Shown: one piece after another, positions 45,674 through 54,414 of the stretch | How the letters are laid out: the number at the start of each line of letters is the position of its first letter | Position numbering within the stretch: position 1 is the first letter of the stretch | NCBI GenBank assembly: GCA_963678465.1 | Contig: OY782858.1 | Location: 310,001-374,000 of the forward strand | Source: Paludibacter sp963678465 | Lineage (GTDB): Bacteria > Bacteroidota > Bacteroidia > Bacteroidales > Paludibacteraceae | Direction: 5' to 3' | DNA length: 64,000 nucleotides | Notes under the pieces: generated by a model | Database searches by the model: none | The model's input: only the letters and a program-made list of their open reading frames with translations | What the model was told of the DNA's origin: nothing | Translations under genes and position numbers: made by a program

Positions 45674-47800
45674 ATGAAACCAAATTTCAAAAACATAGAT
45701 ATTAAAAACATTACGGCTACCAATGTAGCTCCTACTGTTGAAAGTACATGGTTGACTCCTGAGCTTATTCCGGTGAAACCATTTTATACAAAAGAAGATA
45801 TTGCCGGTATGGAGCATTTGAATTATGCTGCCGGACTTCCTCCTTATTTGCGCGGGCCTTACTCGGTAATGTACGCTATGCAGCCCTGGACTATCCGTCA
45901 ATACGCCGGATTTTCTACAGCTGAAGAATCAAATGCATTTTATCGTCGTAACCTTGCTGCAGGACAAAAAGGTCTTTCAGTAGCATTCGACTTGGCTACG
46001 CACCGTGGCTACGATGCAGATCACGAACGTGTGGTGGGTGACGTTGGTAAAGCGGGTGTGTCTATCTGTTCGGTTGAAGATATGAAAGTGTTGTTCGATG
46101 GTATTCCATTGAATAAAATGTCAGTTTCTATGACTATGAACGGTGCTGTACTTCCTATTCTTGCATTTTACATCAATGCAGGTTTAGAGCAAGGTGCTAA
46201 ACTGGAAGAAATGGCCGGAACTATCCAAAACGATATTTTGAAAGAATTTATGGTTCGTAACACTTATATTTACCCACCAAAATTCTCAATGAAGATTATT
46301 GCTGATATTTTTGAGTTTACTTCTCAAAAAATGCCTAAGTTCAACTCTATCTCTATCTCTGGTTACCACATGCAGGAAGCTGGTGCAACTGCCGATATCG
46401 AGTTGGCTTATACCCTGGCCGATGGTCTTGAATATCTTCGTGCCGGAGTAAATGCAGGTATGGATATCGACTCGTTCGCTCCGCGCTTGTCATTCTTTTG
46501 GGCTATCGGTATGAACCACTTTATGGAAATTGCCAAAATGCGTGCTGCACGTATGTTGTGGGCAAAAATTGTAAAGCAATTCAACCCTAAAAACCCAAAA
46601 TCATTGGCGTTACGTACACACTCGCAAACTTCAGGTTGGTCGTTAACTGAGCAAGACCCATTCAACAATGTTGGTCGTACTTGTATCGAAGCTATGGCTG
46701 CGGCATTAGGTCACACACAATCACTTCACACCAATGCATTGGACGAAGCTATCGCGTTGCCAACCGATTTCTCGGCTCGTATTGCCCGTAACACACAAAT
46801 TTATATCCAACAGGAAACTGACATTTGCCGTGAGGTTGACCCATGGGCAGGTTCATTTTATGTTGAGTCTTTAACTAACGAATTGGCTGAAAAAGCCTGG
46901 GCGTTGATCGAAGAAGTAGAAAAACTGGGTGGTATGGCAGCAGCTATCGAAACAGGTGTTCCAAAAATGCGTATCGAAGAAGCTTCTGCACGTACACAAG
47001 CTCGTATCGACTCAGGAAATCAGATCATTGTGGGTGTAAACCAATTCCGTTTGGAAAAAGAAGATCCAATCGATATTTTGGAAGTGGACAACACAGCAGT
47101 TCGTATTCAACAAATTGAGCGTTTGAAACAATTGCGTGCTAACCGCGACGAAGCTGCCGTTCAAGCTGCTTTGGCTGCCATCACCGAATGTGCTAAAACC
47201 GGAAACGGTAACTTGTTGGAATTAGCCGTTGAAGCTGCCCGCGTGCGTGCTTCTTTGGGCGAAATATCAGATGCCTGCGAAGCAGTAGCAGGTCGTTATA
47301 AAGCAACCATTAGAACAATTTCAGGCGTGTATTCATCAGAAACTAAAAACGATGCGAATTTCCAGCGTGCTTGCGAGCTTACCGAGAAATTTGCCCAAAA
47401 AGAAGGTCGTCGTCCTCGTATCATGATTGCTAAAATGGGTCAGGATGGTCACGACCGTGGTGCTAAAGTAGTAGCTACCGGTTATGCCGATTGTGGTTTC
47501 GACGTGGATATGGGACCATTGTTCCAAACTCCAGCCGAAGCAGCAAAACAGGCTGTTGAAAACGATGTTCACGTGTTGGGTGTTTCGTCATTGGCAGCCG
47601 GTCACAAAACATTGATTCCACAGGTTATGGAAGAGTTGAAAAAACTCGGTCGCGAAGATATTATCGTTATTGCAGGTGGAGTTATCCCGGCGCAGGATTA
47701 CGATTATCTTTACAAAGCCGGCGTAGCAGCTATCTTTGGTCCGGGTTCTCCTGTTACCAAAGCAGCTTGTACTATTTTGGATATTTTGTTGGAAGACTAA
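45674..47800 (+). CDS. mutB: Methylmalonyl-CoA mutase, large (catalytic) subunit
   Basis: The 708-residue protein begins with substrate-binding and barrel motifs (YLRGPYSVMYAMQPWTIRQYAGFSTAEESNA split as YLRGPY...WTIRQYAGFST; GLSVAFDLATHRGYDADH), then RTHSQTSGWSLTEQDP, and a C-terminal cobalamin domain with KMGQDGHDRGAKVVATGYAD, which supplies the D-x-H-x-x-G histidine ligand to cobalt. It forms a heterodimer with MutA. A terminator follows. Confidence 0.97.
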   Translation: MKPNFKNIDIKNITATNVAPTVESTWLTPELIPVKPFYTKEDIAGMEHLNYAAGLPPYLRGPYSVMYAMQPWTIRQYAGFSTAEESNAFYRRNLAAGQKGLSVAFDLATHRGYDADHERVVGDVGKAGVSICSVEDMKVLFDGIPLNKMSVSMTMNGAVLPILAFYINAGLEQGAKLEEMAGTIQNDILKEFMVRNTYIYPPKFSMKIIADIFEFTSQKMPKFNSISISGYHMQEAGATADIELAYTLADGLEYLRAGVNAGMDIDSFAPRLSFFWAIGMNHFMEIAKMRAARMLWAKIVKQFNPKNPKSLALRTHSQTSGWSLTEQDPFNNVGRTCIEAMAAALGHTQSLHTNALDEAIALPTDFSARIARNTQIYIQQETDICREVDPWAGSFYVESLTNELAEKAWALIEEVEKLGGMAAAIETGVPKMRIEEASARTQARIDSGNQIIVGVNQFRLEKEDPIDILEVDNTAVRIQQIERLKQLRANRDEAAVQAALAAITECAKTGNGNLLELAVEAARVRASLGEISDACEAVAGRYKATIRTISGVYSSETKNDANFQRACELTEKFAQKEGRRPRIMIAKMGQDGHDRGAKVVATGYADCGFDVDMGPLFQTPAEAAKQAVENDVHVLGVSSLAAGHKTLIPQVMEELKKLGREDIIVIAGGVIPAQDYDYLYKAGVAAIFGPGSPVTKAACTILDILLED

Positions 47801-47833
47801 GAACCCCAAACCCCTAAAGGGGCTTAAAGAAAG

Positions 47834-47873
47834 AAAAACGGACTTATCGCATTTGTGGTAAGTCCGTTTTTTT
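47834..47873 (+). terminator. Terminator after mutB
   Basis: AAAAACGGACTTA and TAAGTCCGTTTTT form a 13-bp stem followed by T residues. Just upstream, about 47803-47824, lies a CCCCTAAAGGGG repeat core. The stem sequence is nearly repeated in the hairpin at 48076-48118. Confidence 0.9.
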
Positions 47874-47934
47874 ATATAATTGGAGTGATATCGCAATTAT
47901 TAGGACTTTTTCGGATTCAATTCCTGAAAAGTTG

Positions 47935-48069
47935 TAGTTTTGTTTGGCTTTTTACGAATTCAAATGGAATCCTGATTCTAAAATTCGAAAACCAATAACC
48001 TTTATGAATGCCTATCCAGAAGCAGATTTTAAAATCATTCACAAAGATAATTTTGAGGATTTCTTAATA
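47935..48069 (+). other. Possible short transcription unit with a 22-codon reading frame
   Basis: A TAGTTTTG (-7 type) element at 47935-47942 is followed by an ATG at 48004 opening a 22-residue frame (MNAYPEADFK, IIHKDNFEDFLI) that stops at 48072, and then by a terminator. The 331-base gap between mutB and fabV contains nothing else. It may be a small protein gene, an sRNA or the residue of a lost gene. I do not recognise the peptide. Confidence 0.35.
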
Positions 48070-48075
48070 TAAAAG

Positions 48076-48118
48076 AAAACGGACTCACCTCGATTTTGAG
48101 GTAAGTCCGTTTTTTTTC
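48076..48118. terminator. Bidirectional terminator between the short unit and fabV
   Basis: AACGGACTCACCTC pairs with GAGGTAAGTCCGTT with one internal mismatch, followed by eight T residues on the plus strand and preceded by A residues serving the minus-strand fabV. Confidence 0.85.
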
Positions 48119-48131
48119 TTAATGGATTGAT

Positions 48132-49322
48132 TTATACAAGTCCTTCCATCCCGACCATTTCGTTTTCGTCGCGATGGTAATCGATTGTTTTAAACCCAAA
48201 ACCAAAGAGATTTTTAAAATCTTTTGTGTATCCGTTTAAATCACCAATGGCGTGGATGGTTTCTGTTGTGGCTTCGTCCCAAAGTCTGGCTACTTCTGTT
48301 TGAACATCTTCCCGCATTTCCCAGTCGTCGATGCGGATACGGCCTGCTTCGTCGGTGGGCACATCTCTACCGTTGAATAATTTATCGGCATACAAACGCT
48401 GTATCTGCTCTATGCAACCTTCGTGGATTTTTTTGTTTTTCATAACTTTAAATAGCAATGAAATATAAAGCGGAATGACTGGAATGGCCGAACTGGCTTG
48501 TGTAACCAATGCTTTGTTTACCGACACATAGGCTTTACCGCTGGTGACTTCCAGTTTCTCGTTGATTGTTTTAGCAGTGGCTTCGAGATGATCTTTGGCG
48601 CGTCCAATGGTTCCTTTACGGTATATAGGTTCAGTCACCGAAGGACCAATGTAAGAGTAGGCGAGGGTAAGTGCTTTGTCTGCCAACACTCCTGCAGCCT
48701 GTAGCGCATCCATCCACATTTCCCAGTCTTCGCCGCCCATTACTGCCACTGTGTTTGCAATCTCTTCTTCGCTGGCAGGTTCAATGCTTACTTCGGTCAC
48801 TTTGCCACTGTGGAAGTCGACGGTTTTATTGCTGTAGCTTTGCCCGATAGGTTTCAGTACCGAGCGATGGGTGATGCCGGTTATTGGATGGGTTCGAACG
48901 GGTGAGGCAAGGCTGTAAATAACCATATCTATCTGGCCCAGATCGGCTTTGATAAGTTCAATTGTTTTTTGTTTTATTTCGTTCGAAAACGCATCTCCAT
49001 TGATGTTTTTGGCATACAAACCTTCGGCATGTGCTATTTTGCTGAACGCGGCTGTATTGTACCATCCCGGCGAAGCTGTTTTTTCAGGTTGAGGCTCCTT
49101 TTCGAAAAAAACACCTATGGTAGCTGCCTCCGAACCAAAAGCACTGCTGATGCGCGAAGCCAGTCCGAAGCCAGTGGAAGCGCCTATAACAAGTACTCTT
49201 TTTGGTCCATTAATTTTTCCTTTTGACTTTACGTATCCTATTTGTTTCAATACATTTTGTTCACATCCTGCCGGATGAGCTGTCAGGCTTATAAAACCCC
49301 TCATTCTTGATTTAATAATCAT
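48132..49322 (-). CDS. fabV: trans-2-enoyl-CoA/ACP reductase FabV
   Basis: The 396-residue protein has the FabV start IIKSRMRGFISLTAHPAGCE, the long-spaced NADH-binding motif RVLVIGASTGFGLASRI, YSLASPVRTHP, and the catalytic Tyr-(8)-Lys region near LAYSYIGPSVTEPIYRKGTIGRAKDH. FabV reduces enoyl thioesters with NADH in fatty acid synthesis and, in some anaerobes, in butyrate-type pathways. It is transcribed alone on the minus strand. Confidence 0.93.
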   Translation of the reverse strand: MIIKSRMRGFISLTAHPAGCEQNVLKQIGYVKSKGKINGPKRVLVIGASTGFGLASRISSAFGSEAATIGVFFEKEPQPEKTASPGWYNTAAFSKIAHAEGLYAKNINGDAFSNEIKQKTIELIKADLGQIDMVIYSLASPVRTHPITGITHRSVLKPIGQSYSNKTVDFHSGKVTEVSIEPASEEEIANTVAVMGGEDWEMWMDALQAAGVLADKALTLAYSYIGPSVTEPIYRKGTIGRAKDHLEATAKTINEKLEVTSGKAYVSVNKALVTQASSAIPVIPLYISLLFKVMKNKKIHEGCIEQIQRLYADKLFNGRDVPTDEAGRIRIDDWEMREDVQTEVARLWDEATTETIHAIGDLNGYTKDFKNLFGFGFKTIDYHRDENEMVGMEGLV

Positions 49323-49468
49323 CTTTATCTGTTTTTGTTATAAAAAATGCAACTCTGCATTGGATATTTGCGCATTTAAAAATGAGCTAGCCAATGTAGA
49401 GTGGGCTTTTAAAAACAACCCAAATGTGATGATTGTTTATTGTTGAATGCAAAAGGGGCGGAGTAGTT

Positions 49469-50422
49469 TTAGTTGTTTTTTGTTTCAAACGCCTCGATGA
49501 CTTCCCTTACTTTTTCCTTAATTTCCTGAGAAGTAGGATTTAATTCTGCGGTACTGAATGTGCCGTTGAGGATATCAATACGTTCGAAAACCATCAAATA
49601 AAGCGCAAAAATAATTTCCAGACTTAGTTGGCTGCGGTATTCAAGTTGCGGTTTGACCTCTTGCATGATTTCAAAAGTTTTCTGCCGATATTCGTCGGCA
49701 GCGGCGTAAAGTTCGCCGATCATTTGGCGGAAACCGGTAGTGATGGTAGCTCCGTTGGCCATGGCAAGAAGATTTTCGCGATTAAGATTGTATTTTTGCA
49801 TTAAATCATCCGGAAAGTAATTCAGATTGTGGGTGTGATCCTTAACGAAATCGCGGATGATATGAACTAAATAGCTGAAAATGGCACAGGGCGTAGATAC
49901 ACGCCTTACATCGAAAGTGGGTTCGGCGTAGTTCCCGTTGTCTCGCTTCAGTCCGCATAAATGTACAAAAATTGAGGCCGGAGCTACCGACGCGCCTTTT
50001 GCATAATCAAGAAAAGCCTGCAGCGTAGGAAAGCCATCGTTATAAATATCGTAAATCATCGACCGGGAAAAATCCTCAAGTGGCCAGGCGGGAATATGAA
50101 ATTTTCGTATTGTGTTTGTCAATCCGTAGGTTGCCGTGTTGTTTTCTTCCGGTTGTAAAATTGTATTGATCCATTTGCAAACATCGGCTTCGAGTACATC
50201 CTGCTCGCTGCGCGAAATAGTTGTATGTTCCGATTTGTAGTTATCGACCAAATCGTCGATAGCACGCATAAATTTGTAACATATTTTCGCAGCTTCGTAT
50301 CTGTCTTCGTCCCAAAAATGTGCTGCGATGAGTATATTTGGATGGTCGGTTATTTTTTCAAAATCGATTGAATTGAAAATATCAACAAGAAGTGTCTTTT
50401 CTGCCTGAAGTGTGCTTTGCAT
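49469..50422 (-). CDS. Squalene/phytoene synthase family protein
   Basis: The 317-residue protein has the two aspartate-rich motifs of trans-isoprenyl synthases: FMRAIDDLVDNYKSE (DxxxD, about residues 60-74) and HIIRDFVKDHTHNLNYFP (about 185-205). It would join two prenyl diphosphates head to head. The partner desaturase gene lies 31 bases upstream in the same operon, so a phytoene or diapophytoene product is likelier than squalene. No GGPP synthase or cyclase gene is nearby. Confidence 0.75.
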   Translation of the reverse strand: MQSTLQAEKTLLVDIFNSIDFEKITDHPNILIAAHFWDEDRYEAAKICYKFMRAIDDLVDNYKSEHTTISRSEQDVLEADVCKWINTILQPEENNTATYGLTNTIRKFHIPAWPLEDFSRSMIYDIYNDGFPTLQAFLDYAKGASVAPASIFVHLCGLKRDNGNYAEPTFDVRRVSTPCAIFSYLVHIIRDFVKDHTHNLNYFPDDLMQKYNLNRENLLAMANGATITTGFRQMIGELYAAADEYRQKTFEIMQEVKPQLEYRSQLSLEIIFALYLMVFERIDILNGTFSTAELNPTSQEIKEKVREVIEAFETKNN

Positions 50423-50453
50423 ATGCCGTTAAATTTGAATGTGTTTTTGATGC

Positions 50454-51941
50454 TTAGGAATTTATGTTTTTAATCCGTTCGCTTGTAAGTTTGGCCGATA
50501 GCAAAACCAAAGGAATTCCATTTCCCGGATGAGTGCTACCTCCGGCAAAATAAAGGTTTTTGTATTTGCCATGCCGGTTGTGAGGACGGAAATATCCCAT
50601 TTGAAAAATGGTGTGACTCAAACTTCCGAAAACAGAACCACGGCTCACATTGCAATAGCTCTCGAATGTTTTTGGCATGAAACACAGTTCGAACTTTATA
50701 TGATTTTCAATGTCGGAACATCCGGCTTCTTTCAAACGGTGGATAACCGATTCGCGCGCCGATTTTTTTATTGCCTGCCAGTCCTGATCAGTATTTTCAT
50801 CGATATGCCCCACGGGAATAATCACCGACAAGGTATCCTGATTTTCGGGAGCAGCCGATGGATCGGTACGAACGGGTGCATGAATATAAAAACAAGGTCG
50901 ATCGGAGAGTGATTTTTCTTTGAATATCTTATTCATCCCTTCCTTGTAGGGTTCATTCAGAAAAATGCTGTGGTGGCGGAGCTCAGGATAAATTTTATCC
51001 ATACCCCAGTGAAAAACAATGGCGGAGCATGAATGTTCCTTCTTTTTCAACCGGCGGGCAATGGCTTTGTCGGGGAGTAATTCATTGTAGACATAGGGCA
51101 AATCGGCATTGGCAACAACTATGTCGGCCTCAATTCTTTTTCCGTTTTTCAACTCAATGGCTTCTGCCTTTTTTCCGTTGACAATGATTTTCGCCACCGG
51201 ACTTTTAAAATGAAAATTCACACCCGAAGTAAGAGCCGTTTCCATCAGTTTTTCGACAATATGGTGCATCCCTCCTTTGGGGAACAGAGCGCCTTCGGCT
51301 ATTTCGGCACCCGGAAGCATTGAAAAAAATGCCGGCTGACGATAGGGATTCTGCCCTACATAAATGTTCTGAAAAGTGAATGCTTTTTGCAGGCGGGTAT
51401 CTTTAAAAAAGCGGTGGATATAATCGGTATGCTTTATCCATGTTTTTAGCCTGATAAGTAAGAGGATGCTCCTGATGTTTATGAACTGAAACAGATGATT
51501 AAAATTCCTGTTGAGCAAGCCGTTCATCGATTGGTTAAAGAAAGAGTAACCCTCGTGCACATATTGCTTGTATCGCTCAAAACTACCCGGTTCGATGGCT
51601 TCAAGTTGCTCTTGCATTCTTTTGTCCCGGCGCGAAAATTCAAAGTTGCTTCCATCGTCGAAAAACAACTTATAAAGTGGTTCGAGCGAAGTAGGTTCCA
51701 GTTCCTTGTCCATGTCGAGCCCCAGCGCTGTAAAAACCTCGCGGTAGAGCGAAGGCATCAGCAAAATGGTGGCGCCTAAATCGAAGCGATGTCCATGCTG
51801 GTATATCTGACCACAGCGTCCACCGGGATCGGCATTCTTTTCATATACATCTACTGAGTATCCTTTTTGCGCCAGAAATATTGATGTAGCTATACCACCA
51901 ACACCCGCACCGATAATTACCGCTTTGTTTTGTCCTTTCAT
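50454..51941 (-). CDS. Phytoene desaturase-type FAD oxidoreductase
   Basis: With the ATG at 51941 the protein has 495 residues beginning KAVIIGAGVGGIATSIFLAQKGYSVDVYEKN, the CrtI-type FAD-binding motif. GGRCGQIYQHGHRFDLG and, at the C-terminus, NLYFAGGSTHPGNGIPLVLLS also match the carotenoid desaturase family. It is co-transcribed with the synthase gene. A longer in-frame start at 51971 adds ten residues that overlap the likely promoter. Confidence 0.8.
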   Translation of the reverse strand: MKGQNKAVIIGAGVGGIATSIFLAQKGYSVDVYEKNADPGGRCGQIYQHGHRFDLGATILLMPSLYREVFTALGLDMDKELEPTSLEPLYKLFFDDGSNFEFSRRDKRMQEQLEAIEPGSFERYKQYVHEGYSFFNQSMNGLLNRNFNHLFQFINIRSILLLIRLKTWIKHTDYIHRFFKDTRLQKAFTFQNIYVGQNPYRQPAFFSMLPGAEIAEGALFPKGGMHHIVEKLMETALTSGVNFHFKSPVAKIIVNGKKAEAIELKNGKRIEADIVVANADLPYVYNELLPDKAIARRLKKKEHSCSAIVFHWGMDKIYPELRHHSIFLNEPYKEGMNKIFKEKSLSDRPCFYIHAPVRTDPSAAPENQDTLSVIIPVGHIDENTDQDWQAIKKSARESVIHRLKEAGCSDIENHIKFELCFMPKTFESYCNVSRGSVFGSLSHTIFQMGYFRPHNRHGKYKNLYFAGGSTHPGNGIPLVLLSAKLTSERIKNINS

Positions 51942-51968
51942 TGAAAAACAGGAAATTAGATTCGAATG

Positions 51969-51976
51969 CAAATATA
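51969..51976 (-). promoter_or_regulatory. Candidate -7 element of the carotenoid operon
   Basis: On the minus strand TATATTTGC precedes the desaturase ATG by 27 bases. It supports the start at 51941. No TTG is found at the ideal -33 position. Confidence 0.5.
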
Positions 51977-52057
51977 CGAAGAAAGCTGTGAATGTAAAAA
52001 AAATAGATGAATAATTTTAATGAAATCAAAGCTGCATGACAGTTTCGTAAACGGTCT

Positions 52058-52477
52058 CTCAAATTCCTTTTTCACACAATTGCTGAGAACTATTTTTTCG
52101 TCAAATTTCTTTCTGCAAAAATCCAGGGAACTATTTTTCCGTCAAATTCCTTTCTGCAAAATTGCTGTGAACTATTTTTTCGTCAAATTCCTTTCTGCAA
52201 AAATGCTGAGAACTATTTTTCCGTCAAATTTCTTTCTGCAAAATTGCTGAGAACTATTTTTTCGTCAAATTCCTTTCTGCAAAAATCCAGGGAACTATTT
52301 TTCCGTCAAATTCCTATCTGTAAATATCTAGAGAACTATTTTTCCGTCAAATTCCTTTCTGCAAAAATTCAGACAACTATTTTTCCGTCAAATACCTTTC
52401 TGTAAAAATCCAGACAACTATTTTTCCGTCAAATTCCTTTCTGCAAAAATGCTGAGAACTATTTTTCCGTCAAATTT
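52058..52477. repeat. Tandem array of a 41-bp unit, about ten copies
   Basis: The anchor AACTATTTTT recurs with the C at 52090, 52131, 52172, 52213, 52254, 52295, 52336, 52377, 52418 and 52459, a period of exactly 41 bases ten times over. Each unit contains CGTCAAATT, CCTTTCTGCAAAAA and a short variable block (TGCTGAG, TCCAGGG, TTCAGAC or TCTAGAG). The array fills the gap between the YdeI-like gene and the desaturase operon, both read on the minus strand. It is not coding, since the period is not a multiple of three and frames run only by chance. Confidence 0.95.
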
Positions 52478-52498
52478 GGATCTATTCAATCAGCTGTT

Positions 52499-52978
52499 TC
52501 AAAAGGGATTATTATTTAGCCGATCAATGGTCTGGGCGATACGTTCCACTTTGAGTTGATCGTTTTTGACTGAATATATCCATTCTAATAATTTCTGTTG
52601 TTCGTTTTCGGGGAGGCGGTTGAAGTGTTGTAGGGCGGCGGGTTCGTCCTGAAGGCAGATGAATAAGTCGTCGGTATCGACAGGCGGAAGTTCGAGCGAG
52701 TAAAGAATAACATGTACTATATCGCCTTCATTTTTGCCTATCTGTTTGCGTATTTCGGCGTTGACAGCCAGAAACATGCTACCGTCACCCACGGGCATTA
52801 GGTTTGCATTGCTAATTTCGTAGTTATCAATCCGTCCTCTTACTTTCACAAGTCCGAAGTAGCTGCGTTTGTCCTGTTTTATTTCCGGAAAAGCCACATG
52901 TATCCAGCCTCCTTTGCCTTTGAATTTTTGCAAAAGATAATCATTGTCGACAAGAGGCGTGGGTAAATTGTTTTCCAT
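52499..52978 (-). CDS. DUF1905/YdeI-OmpD-associated family protein
   Basis: The 159-residue protein has an N-terminal beta-barrel-like DUF1905 part (GGWIHVAFPEIKQDKR, GLVKVRGRIDNYEI, MPVGDGSMFLAVNAEIRK) and a C-terminal YdeI/OmdA helical tail (HFNRLPENEQQKLLEWIYSVK). The family has been linked to stress or bacteriocin protection, but a molecular function is not established. It lies 5 bases downstream of lpxB and is likely co-transcribed with it. Confidence 0.7.
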   Translation of the reverse strand: MENNLPTPLVDNDYLLQKFKGKGGWIHVAFPEIKQDKRSYFGLVKVRGRIDNYEISNANLMPVGDGSMFLAVNAEIRKQIGKNEGDIVHVILYSLELPPVDTDDLFICLQDEPAALQHFNRLPENEQQKLLEWIYSVKNDQLKVERIAQTIDRLNNNPF

Positions 52979-52983
52979 AGCAT

Positions 52984-54132
52984 TTATGAGCAGTTGCGAT
53001 TTGTTTTTGCCAACAATTGCTGTATTTTCTCGGCGGTTCGGCGGGCTGTTCCCGGTTCGCCCAATGCCGCTTTAATGTCGGCATAACCTTTCAGCATATT
53101 GTTGCGGTAATTATTGTCGGTGAGGATGCGGTTTATTTCGTGTGCTACATTGTCGGCCGTAAACAAGTGGGCGATCAGTTCTTTTACAAGTTCCCTTTCG
53201 GCCACCAGGTTCACAAGCGAAATGTATTTTGTTTTTATCACTATATTTTTGACCCAATACGCCAGCCGGCCGAACAATACGTGATACACCACTACCTGAG
53301 GAGTGCCTATCAATGCTGTTTCGAGCGTTGCCGTTCCCGAATTGACAACGGCCAGCTCTGCCTGTTGCACAAGTTCGTAGGTCTGATCGAAAATAACGGG
53401 AATCGACGCATTGTTCAGGTATTGTTTGTAAAAATCGGCTTCAATACCGGGAGCGCCTGCAACAACAATCTGATAGCCATCGAAACGACTTGCAGCTTCC
53501 GTCATCAGTGGCAGACATTTCGAAATTTCCTGTTTCCTGCTTCCTGCCAGTAAAGCTATGATAGGACGGGGTTCCAAATTGTTCTTTTTGCAAAATTCTT
53601 CTGCGCTTTGCAACTGATGAGGACGCATTGCCACCGAATCGACGGTTGGGTTGCCTACATAGTCCACCTTGTAATTGTGTTTTTTATAGAATTCGGTTTC
53701 GAAAGGAAAAATAGTGAATATCTTGTCGATGTAACGTTTTATCTTTTTGATTCTGTATTCCTTCCATGCCCATATTTTGGGTGAGATATAATAATAAACA
53801 GGTGTTTTGTAGTTTTCCTTCACATATTGGGCCATTCTGAGATTGAAGCTCGGATAGTCGATAAGGATAACTACATCCGGGCCGAATGCATCGATCGCTT
53901 TCTGGCAGTCGTCGATGTTGCGAAGTACTGTTTTCAGGTTTTTAAGTACAGCTACAAAGCCCATAAAAGCCATATCGCGATAATGTTTAATCATTGTACC
54001 TCCCTGCGATTGCATTAAGTCGCCACCAAGGAAACAAAACTCAGCCTGTGGATCGGTGTTTTTAAGTTCACGCATCAGATTTGATGCATGCAAATCGCCC
54101 GAAGCTTCGCCGGCTATTAAAAAATAACGCAT
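52984..54132 (-). CDS. lpxB: Lipid-A-disaccharide synthase
   Basis: The 382-residue GT19 enzyme begins with YFLIAGEASGDLHASNLMREL and has FLGGDLMQSQGG, DVVILIDYPSFNLRMAQY, YYISPKIWAWKEYRIKKI and LALLAGSRKQEI-like blocks. It condenses UDP-diacylglucosamine with lipid X at the inner membrane. Together with the outer-membrane genes this confirms a Gram-negative envelope. Confidence 0.95.
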   Translation of the reverse strand: MRYFLIAGEASGDLHASNLMRELKNTDPQAEFCFLGGDLMQSQGGTMIKHYRDMAFMGFVAVLKNLKTVLRNIDDCQKAIDAFGPDVVILIDYPSFNLRMAQYVKENYKTPVYYYISPKIWAWKEYRIKKIKRYIDKIFTIFPFETEFYKKHNYKVDYVGNPTVDSVAMRPHQLQSAEEFCKKNNLEPRPIIALLAGSRKQEISKCLPLMTEAASRFDGYQIVVAGAPGIEADFYKQYLNNASIPVIFDQTYELVQQAELAVVNSGTATLETALIGTPQVVVYHVLFGRLAYWVKNIVIKTKYISLVNLVAERELVKELIAHLFTADNVAHEINRILTDNNYRNNMLKGYADIKAALGEPGTARRTAEKIQQLLAKTNRNCS

Positions 54133-54190
54133 AGTTTTTTGGTTTTTATTTGCTTGTGTTTTTGTTCCTTTTTTCTGAGAGTAACAGCTG

Positions 54191-54199
54191 CAAATTTAA
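54191..54199 (-). promoter_or_regulatory. Candidate -7 element of lpxB
   Basis: The minus strand reads TAAATTTGC at 54198-54190. The triplet 19 bases upstream is TTC rather than TTG. It lies about 58 bases before the lpxB start. Confidence 0.45.
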
Positions 54200-54300
54200 T
54201 ATAAATATCAGGATGTTGAAAACAGAGTTCGAAATACTGAAGAATAATGAGGGAAAAGAGAAGAATAAAAACTGATGGAATGAATCTTTCAATAAATAAA

Positions 54301-54331
54301 TTGAGAATTGACCGATTGTTTTTAACTTTGC
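54301..54331 (+). promoter_or_regulatory. Promoter of the porT-like gene (TTG-N19-TAnnTTTG)
   Basis: TTG at 54301-54303, exactly 19 bases, then TAACTTTGC at 54323-54331. The porT-like ATG lies 84 bases further on. Confidence 0.75.
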
Positions 54332-54414
54332 AGCGGAGTAATTCCAGGGTCGGTTCAGCATGCAATAATATAAAGGAACGGCCGTTTATTCATTGTTGAA
54401 AATAAAAATGAACT

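Noticed and set aside
52020..52250. Plus-strand protein of 76 residues
   Set aside because: It is read from the 41-bp array. The phenylalanine-rich repeats are a by-product of the repeat in shifting frames.
52058..52477. CRISPR array
   Set aside because: The period is a constant 41 bases with only small variation in a short block. There are no unique spacers of 30 bases or so and no cas genes nearby.
53017..53553. Plus-strand 178-residue gene
   Set aside because: It is antisense to lpxB, whose motifs are clear.
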